Assembly (NCBI GenBank): GCA_024640365.1
Contig: JAHEFE010000004.1
Location: forward strand, 1 to 37,252
Direction of reading: 5' to 3'
DNA from: Woeseiaceae bacterium
Lineage (GTDB): Bacteria; Pseudomonadota; Gammaproteobacteria; Steroidobacterales; Woeseiaceae
Length of the DNA: 37,252 bases
This document shows positions 32,507 to 37,252 of the stretch, one piece after another. Positions within the stretch are counted from its first letter, which is position 1. Each line of letters starts with the position of its first letter. The position numbers and the translations under genes are program-made. The notes beneath the pieces are model-generated. The model did no database searches, had not been told where the DNA came from, and saw only the letters and a program-made list of their open reading frames with translations.

Positions 32507-33217
32507 ATGAAATTGCTTATTGGTCTTTTTGCTTTGATACCGCTTTGTTCGTTTGCTGGCGAAAATGTTGAGCATGCGCCACGTCACAATTCAGATGTAC
32601 CTTTTGGTTCAGCGCAAGATTGTCCAGAGTATTACGGTCTATATCATCACAACGTTTCGGTTGAGCTGTTAGAGGAAGAACAAGATAATCTAAAGCAAGA
32701 TATTACGAGTGACATAGATGTGTATGGATTGGCGAGCGAACAAGTAGCTCGTCGCAAGGTTCGCCTGGCGGCACTTCAGGAAGAGCAAGGCTTGCTGGAG
32801 CTCGCACGGGACAACTACCAGGCTTCGGTTGATACCTTGGGTGAGCAGGGTGATCAGTTCAGAATTGAGCTCATCGAACCTCTCAATGGGCTCGGAAGAA
32901 TCGATGTTCAAAATGACCAGGCGGTGCGCGCCGTGGGAAATCTGGAGAGAGCTCTGCTCATCGAGAATATCAATTTCGGACCGAGAAATTTTAACCAGGT
33001 ATTCATCCTCGAACTTCTTTCATCAGCTTATGTTGGAATTGGTAAGCCCGAACAGGCGCAGGACATTGAGCATTTAATTACAGACCTTTATCGCCAGAAG
33101 AACGAGTCATTGGGTGAAGAACTCATGTGTCGGACGATTGACGAGATGGTGGCGTCGCGTCACTCCGGACATGATATGTTTACTAGCAAGGCGAAACACA
33201 TAATTCCCATTTCGTAA
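32507..33217 (+). CDS. Exported helical-repeat (TPR-like) protein
   Basis: 236 residues. A short signal peptide (about 1-17, MKLLIGLFALIPLCSFA) precedes an alpha-helical protein with TPR-like units (ARDNYQASVDTLGEQGD, AVRAVGNLERALLIENINFGP, LLSSAYVGIGKPEQAQDIEHL) and two Cys residues (DCPEYY and ELMCRTI) able to form a disulphide. AAGGAG supports the ATG. Similar in type to the exported TPR-like protein at 28226-28807, though the two do not look like close copies. The upstream region carries two CRP-type sites, so expression may follow a cyclic-nucleotide signal. Function unknown. Confidence 0.72.
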   Translation: MKLLIGLFALIPLCSFAGENVEHAPRHNSDVPFGSAQDCPEYYGLYHHNVSVELLEEEQDNLKQDITSDIDVYGLASEQVARRKVRLAALQEEQGLLELARDNYQASVDTLGEQGDQFRIELIEPLNGLGRIDVQNDQAVRAVGNLERALLIENINFGPRNFNQVFILELLSSAYVGIGKPEQAQDIEHLITDLYRQKNESLGEELMCRTIDEMVASRHSGHDMFTSKAKHIIPIS

Positions 33218-33404
33218 TGCTTTGCTGGCCTTGCTCGATAATCATCAGCCTGGCTTCTGGTCGCGCGGCTCTTTAGTCTGCCATGATGTACTGAGAGAAG
33301 AATGGGTTCCAGTGGCGAGAACAGTTCTATTGTTGTCATGAAGCCGCTATTCTGATGACACATGCTCCCGTCAATTCACCCAATGCCAATCATATACTCT
33401 GCCA

Positions 33405-34016
33405 ATGGATAACGCTTATACCGCGGTAATACTCGATTTCGAGACCACCGGTCTGTCTCCCGATATGGGCGACCGCGCCATCGAAATTGGTGCTGTGAAA
33501 GTAGAGCAGGGCAGGATCGTGGCCCGGTTTCAAGAGTTGATGAACCCCGGTCAATTGGTGAGTGACTTCATTGAGTCATACACCGGGATTACTAATCAAA
33601 TGCTTAAGGAAGCGCCACCCTGCGCCGAAGTAATGGACCGGTTCGCGGACTTCATTGGGGGCTATAACCTGGTCGCTCATAATGCTTCCTTCGACAAACG
33701 CTTCCTGGATGCTGAGTTAAGAAAGATATCCCGTGACTATGACGGCCAATTCGCTTGCTCAATGCTCACGGCGCGACGTATATACCAGAGCGCACCAAAC
33801 CATAAGCTAGGAACCTTGGTGCGGTACACGAAAATTCCGGTTGAGGGTGTTTTTCACCGGGCGCTGTACGATGCTGAAATGGCCGCCGGCTTGTGGTTGA
33901 AAATGCTCGACAATATCGCTCGGCAATACGAGATTAAGGAAGTGCCGTTCAATCTGATGCAAAAGCTCGCGCGTACACCGAAACGTTCCGTGCATGGATT
34001 TTTGCAGCGCTGGTAG
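33405..34016 (+). CDS. DnaQ-like 3'-5' exonuclease
   Basis: 203 residues, a single DEDDh exonuclease domain. The ExoI motif VILDFETTGLSPD (Asp and Glu) is at about 8-20, ExoII NLVAHNASFDKRFLD (Asp) at about 87-101, and the DEDDh motif HRALYDAEMA (His and Asp) at about 148-157. It resembles the proofreading epsilon-like and ExoX-like proteins rather than full Pol III epsilon (about 240 residues with a linker). Typical role: trimming DNA or RNA 3' ends in repair. Convergent with the 34034 gene, 17 bases between stops. No strong ribosome binding site is visible. Confidence 0.88.
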   Translation: MDNAYTAVILDFETTGLSPDMGDRAIEIGAVKVEQGRIVARFQELMNPGQLVSDFIESYTGITNQMLKEAPPCAEVMDRFADFIGGYNLVAHNASFDKRFLDAELRKISRDYDGQFACSMLTARRIYQSAPNHKLGTLVRYTKIPVEGVFHRALYDAEMAAGLWLKMLDNIARQYEIKEVPFNLMQKLARTPKRSVHGFLQRW

Positions 34017-34033
34017 ACGCAGCTTGTAGCTAC

Positions 34034-35602
34034 TTACGTTGGCTTGTGATCGGGCGCACCAAACACTCGACTTAAGTAATCAGTAATATTATTCACTAAG
34101 CGATCTTTATCAGCGCCCTTTACGCCGGCCAGTTCGAGTGCCAGTGATTTTTTGAAATCCAACTGCATCTGGCGAGCGATTTGAACTCGTTGCGCCTGTG
34201 GCGAACCCGCACCGTGCATTGATTCCGTCAGGTAACCAACGGCGTTTCTTCCCAGCGTCATGTTCTCGATGAGCCTAAGGATCCGCATGCGACTTTCGGT
34301 CGGTATCTCCTTGCGACCTTTCAGGTATTTGTTTAGGAGCTTACCGACCTCGGGATGGGCAAAATCTTGTTGCGAGGGCATGGTGACCATAAGCCCCCCA
34401 GCGAGGTCTTGCGCAATTCGCCCAATGTCGTAAGGGATCTTGGTTACATGATGTTTGCAGACGTTGGCGAGCATATCGTCACAGATGTAGGTGCCGGACT
34501 GCGTGGGGTAGGACTGGAAACTTGCTGCTATGCCCGTGGCATAGATTGTCTCGTTCAAATGTGTCATTTCGACGAGCTTGTCCTTGATGTGCGATGCCTT
34601 GGCCACGCCGTTGTAATCGGCAATTGCGGCAGCGGCGCCGATTAAAACATCACCAACGCCGGCTTTGCAGACGTAGCTGCGTCGGTGGTAACTCGTAAAG
34701 CGCTCAACAAGCGTTGCCGCAAAGTCGGTTTCACCGTCCATAAAAACGTATTGTGAAGGAATGAATACGTTGTCGAATATGATCATGGCCTCCTGGCCAG
34801 CGTATTGAGCGTTTCCGGCATCAATGTCACCATCTTCCATGGCCCGTGAGTCACAGGACTGGCGACCGTAAATGTATGTTATGCCGGGGGCATCGACAGG
34901 GAGGGCACCGACGATCGCGTAATCTTCATCGCCAGGGCCCAACCGCATAGTTGGCATGACCAACAGCCAATGTGAATTGAGGCAACCCGTCTGGTGTGCC
35001 TTGGCGCCGGTGATGTAGACACCGTCATCTGAACGACGCGTCACGTGCACAAATAAATCGGGATCGTCTTGCTGATGTGGTGCCAGGCTGCGATCACCTT
35101 TGACATCGGTCATTGCGCCGCCAACGACAAAGCCGGAGCGCTGCATCAACTCTACAAATTTTTCGAAGCGTTTGTAATACGGCGTTTTGTATTTATTGTC
35201 GATTTCGTGTGTCACGGAATGCAAGGAGTTCATCGCATCCATTCCGACGCAACGTTGGAAACAGGTGCCAGTTAACTGTCCGAGGCGCCGCTGCATTTTG
35301 TTCTGCATAACGACATCGTCCACCGAGCCCGCGAGGTGCAGAAAGCGATTGACGCGCTCGCCGGTGAATGGCGACAGTGCCGTGGCGAGACCCGGGTTTT
35401 CATTCGCAAGGTCGTAAGTCCGTGCTACGGCATTGATGGACGGACGAATGATGGGATGATCGACAGGTTCTTTGACCAGTTCACCTTGCAGATAAATGGT
35501 GAGGTCGCGCCCACGCAGGCTTTCGATGTATTCCTCACCGCTGCTAATGCACGTCGGATTAGCGTTTGCCGTTGACTTGCTCTTTTCCATATCCCTGGTC
35601 AT
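34034..35602 (-). CDS. 4-hydroxybutyryl-CoA dehydratase/4-hydroxyphenylacetate hydroxylase family protein
   Basis: 522 residues. The family includes FAD-dependent HpaB hydroxylases and the radical Fe-S/FAD enzyme 4-hydroxybutyryl-CoA dehydratase (AbfD). Here C114 and C118 (TGTCFQRCVG), and H306 and C312 (YHRRSYVCKAGVGD), match in order the four [4Fe-4S] ligands of AbfD (Cys99, Cys103, His292, Cys299), favouring the dehydratase or vinylacetyl-CoA isomerase side. The opening TCISSGEEYIESLRGRDLTIYLQGE is the family start. A His to Cys spacing one residue shorter than I recall is the only oddity. The ATG at 35602 has AAGGAAG upstream; a second ATG four codons on is an alternative. No CoA-ligase or hydroxybutyrate genes are adjacent, so the pathway is not visible. 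Confidence 0.85.
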   Translation of the reverse strand: MTRDMEKSKSTANANPTCISSGEEYIESLRGRDLTIYLQGELVKEPVDHPIIRPSINAVARTYDLANENPGLATALSPFTGERVNRFLHLAGSVDDVVMQNKMQRRLGQLTGTCFQRCVGMDAMNSLHSVTHEIDNKYKTPYYKRFEKFVELMQRSGFVVGGAMTDVKGDRSLAPHQQDDPDLFVHVTRRSDDGVYITGAKAHQTGCLNSHWLLVMPTMRLGPGDEDYAIVGALPVDAPGITYIYGRQSCDSRAMEDGDIDAGNAQYAGQEAMIIFDNVFIPSQYVFMDGETDFAATLVERFTSYHRRSYVCKAGVGDVLIGAAAAIADYNGVAKASHIKDKLVEMTHLNETIYATGIAASFQSYPTQSGTYICDDMLANVCKHHVTKIPYDIGRIAQDLAGGLMVTMPSQQDFAHPEVGKLLNKYLKGRKEIPTESRMRILRLIENMTLGRNAVGYLTESMHGAGSPQAQRVQIARQMQLDFKKSLALELAGVKGADKDRLVNNITDYLSRVFGAPDHKPT

Positions 35603-35921
35603 ACCGTGGCTTCCTTATGCGTTCTATTTCTATTCCAGGAGTTGGTTTGCGCCGCATCCAAACAAAAGGTTGGTCCAACAATTGAATGATGGCAGAAACC
35701 GGATACCGTAACAAAGCGAAAACGCAGTTATTAATGCCGCAGAGATGCTTTTTTACGGTTGAGTTATGGAGCATCCCATAGGAAGAAGTGTAGAGTTTTG
35801 CAGACGTGGGGCACGCTAACGCATTAGCTGGGAGTTCGATGGCGCATATAGCTTGTCCGGCCTGACCAAGAATTGTTTTCAGTGGATTGGTTTTATTACA
35901 GCAGTTAGGGGGAGCAATGTT
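35603..35921. other. 319-base divergent gap
   Basis: Lies between the divergent dehydratase-like and DUF6632-like genes, so it should hold both promoters, though I cannot place either. GTTGG-T-CCAAC (35669-35679) is a perfect small palindrome and a possible operator. No coding frame is supported. Confidence 0.45.
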
Positions 35922-36305
35922 ATGGAACAAGAAAAAAAGCTTGGCTATTTGAAGCTGGCACTAAAGGTATTTGGCATTATTTTTATTGTAGGCGTTCCTG
36001 CCATGATGATGGTTATCTGGCCTGATGGTTGGGGCTGGACGCCAGCGCAGCCGGAATATGAGCAGATGATCATGGGGGTGTATATCACGCTCGGAGTATT
36101 TCTCTTTCGCGCCGCGAAAGATCCAATGTCCAATCTAAGTTTGATTGGGTTTACGGTGTGGTCCAGCATTGTGCACGGCGGGATCATGTTGGCTCAGGCG
36201 ATTGTTGATGAGACCGAGAGAGCGAATCTGCTAGGCGATATCCCAGCCTTATTTCTGGTAGCTTTTGTTTTGTGGTATTTGACCCCCAAACAGGCCGAAT
36301 CCTAA
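35922..36305 (+). CDS. DUF6632-like small membrane protein
   Basis: 127 residues with four hydrophobic helices (about 11-31, 48-65, 72-92 and 104-121). The pattern KLGYLKLALKVFGIIFIVG, WPDGWGW.P...EYEQMIMGVYITLGVFL and FTVWSSIVHGGIMLAQA, ending GDIPALFLVAFVLWYLTP, fits a widespread uncharacterised family I recall as DUF6632. AGGGGGAG seven bases before the ATG at 35922 decides the start over a longer frame to 35853. A strong terminator follows, so it is probably a single-gene unit. Confidence 0.82.
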   Translation: MEQEKKLGYLKLALKVFGIIFIVGVPAMMMVIWPDGWGWTPAQPEYEQMIMGVYITLGVFLFRAAKDPMSNLSLIGFTVWSSIVHGGIMLAQAIVDETERANLLGDIPALFLVAFVLWYLTPKQAES

Positions 36306-36325
36306 GCGCATGACTGATTGAAAAG

Positions 36326-36355
36326 AGCCCATCGACTCCGAGGAATCGATGGGCT
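36326..36355 (+). terminator. Intrinsic terminator after the DUF6632-like gene
   Basis: AGCCCATCGA (36326-36335) and TCGATGGGCT (36346-36355) form a perfect 10-base stem around CTCCGAGGAA, followed by TCTCTATTTT. Located 20 bases after the stop. An A-run precedes the stem, so it may also work from the other strand. Confidence 0.8.
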
Positions 36356-36504
36356 TCTCTATTTTGAATTAGCCTGGCGGCATTGACGATGATACATCTG
36401 TTTGTTAACACCAGGCTGGTTAGTGACGGTGATAGCTCTTGCTGATTATCTCCCACTAGAATTATGAGATACCCTCAGTGTCTCGACTGCCTGGTTTTTA
36501 GCGA

Positions 36505-37252
36505 CTAAAACATCAGGCCGGTAAGGTAGGGTTCAGGGATACCCGCAGTTTGGGTGGGTTTATGCACTGAATGATCTGTAGCTGTTCCTGATTTTGTGTA
36601 TCGGGTCGAGATTTGCCGCAGCATTGCGTTCACGATTTCTCGCTCCAGCCGAGTACCACTGACGGCGTTAATTTGCCGAAGCGCGGACGGGCTCGTGATA
36701 TTGAGTTCCGTGAGATAACCGTCAATAAAGTCAGCGCCGGCCATGAAAATTCCGTGTTGTCGTAGAAATGGCGCAACGGTTGCAATGATCATCTTTTCCC
36801 GCGCAGTGAGTTCGCTTGCCTCACAGCGTGCGCCCTGGTGAATATTGGCCAGGAAATTACCCTGCCGCGGAATGCGATTGACGACCCCGATCGCCTCGCC
36901 ATCCAGTAAGAATACGCGTTTATCGCCGTTGCTAACGCCTGCCAGGAATTTCTGTGCCATGAGAAAGCGTGGCTCACCATGAGAGTCCTTTAGGGCCTGT
37001 TCAAGGATGTTTTTGAATTGACCGTCTTTATCCCAGCTCAGTTTTAAAATGCCGCGACCGGAGCAGTCGTCCAGCGGCTTCAGCACGATGGTCTGGTGCT
37101 GCCGAGTAAACTCAGTCACTTGTAATTCACTCATGCTCACGAGGGTAGGCGCTGAAAATTGCGGCCAGCGTAACGGCAATAGTTTTTCATTGAAATCGCG
37201 TAGCGCAGACACGTTATTAAATTGCAGCACCGTCTCGTCGAGGTGATCGAGA
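36505..37252 (-). CDS. GshB-like ATP-grasp ligase, C-terminal part (5' end outside window)
   Basis: At least 248 residues, open to the right edge, so the N-terminus is missing. Sequence order matches glutathione synthetase: SALRDFNEKLLPLRWPQF (GshB: DCNEKL), LKPLDDCSGRGI (ATP-grasp glycine loop), MAQKFL...GDKRVFLLDGE, RIPRQGNFLANIHQGARCEA, and GADFIDGYLTELNITSPSALRQIN, whose Glu and Asn are metal ligands. GshB joins gamma-glutamylcysteine to glycine. The glycine loop normally reads GMGG-x-S/G-I-F; here it is DCSGRGI, and about 30 extra C-terminal residues follow. It may be a divergent GshB or a GshB/RimK-like paralogue with another substrate. Its stop is at 36505. Confidence 0.8.
   Translation of the reverse strand, partial: LDHLDETVLQFNNVSALRDFNEKLLPLRWPQFSAPTLVSMSELQVTEFTRQHQTIVLKPLDDCSGRGILKLSWDKDGQFKNILEQALKDSHGEPRFLMAQKFLAGVSNGDKRVFLLDGEAIGVVNRIPRQGNFLANIHQGARCEASELTAREKMIIATVAPFLRQHGIFMAGADFIDGYLTELNITSPSALRQINAVSGTRLEREIVNAMLRQISTRYTKSGTATDHSVHKPTQTAGIPEPYLTGLMF

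Noticed and set aside
36371..36417. AGCCTGG/CCAGGCT inverted repeat beyond the DUF6632 terminator
   Set aside because: Seven-base arms over 33 bases in AT-rich sequence; easily chance.
1..37252. CRISPR array, prophage or intact insertion sequence
   Set aside because: No regularly spaced repeats, no transposase, integrase or phage structural genes; only small dispersed palindromes.

Overview
This window looks like a chromosomal stretch of a gammaproteobacterium, probably a free-living marine, sediment or soil heterotroph. The evidence is the mix of gene families: PaaI thioesterase, TerC, Kup, Cfa, an Atm1-type ABC exporter, a DnaQ-like exonuclease, a GshB-like ligase, and many small exported or lipobox proteins of the kind found in environmental gammaproteobacteria. 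Base composition is roughly balanced. I see no rRNA, tRNA, CRISPR array, phage genes or intact transposase. The exact lineage is inference.

Left part (1-8856): a thioesterase, two copies of a GGGGTC-type palindromic repeat, a lipoprotein, an acyl-CoA dehydrogenase with a long C-terminal extension, and a TerC/PGPGW membrane protein. A small membrane protein lies on the minus strand. Then come four same-strand envelope genes of unknown function (5474-7931) and a secreted protein. Middle (8922-16335): a hairpin separates the secreted protein from a convergent Atm1-type ABC exporter. Next are an unrecognised cytosolic protein, the potassium transporter Kup, an exported serine hydrolase, a short remnant copy of the kup 3' end, and a nitrilase.

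16367-25440: a tandem pair of paralogous membrane proteins on the minus strand lies opposite a long plus-strand run. The run is a MAPEG protein, a SnoaL-like protein, an SDR oxidoreductase with a signal peptide, a DUF6868-like protein, a lipoprotein with two NTF2-like domains, an SMP-30-like propeller, a Sel1-repeat protein, an SRPBCC protein and an MDR oxidoreductase with an N-terminal membrane anchor. Most of these look exported or membrane-bound, which suggests envelope or detoxification chemistry.

25454-37252: minus-strand cyclopropane-fatty-acid synthase and a UroD-family protein, followed by what may be a signalling module. That module is an exported helical-repeat protein and a Crp-family regulator on the minus strand, divergent from a class III nucleotidyl cyclase/TolB-like/TPR protein. 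A second exported repeat protein downstream is preceded by two TGTGA-type sites. The cyclase lacks both residues that normally select adenine, and the regulator has altered DNA-contact residues, so this pair is my best candidate for something not already described. The window ends with a DnaQ-like exonuclease, a 4-hydroxybutyryl-CoA dehydratase-like enzyme with its Fe-S ligands, a DUF6632-like protein with a clear terminator, and the C-terminal part of a divergent GshB-like ATP-grasp ligase running off the right edge.
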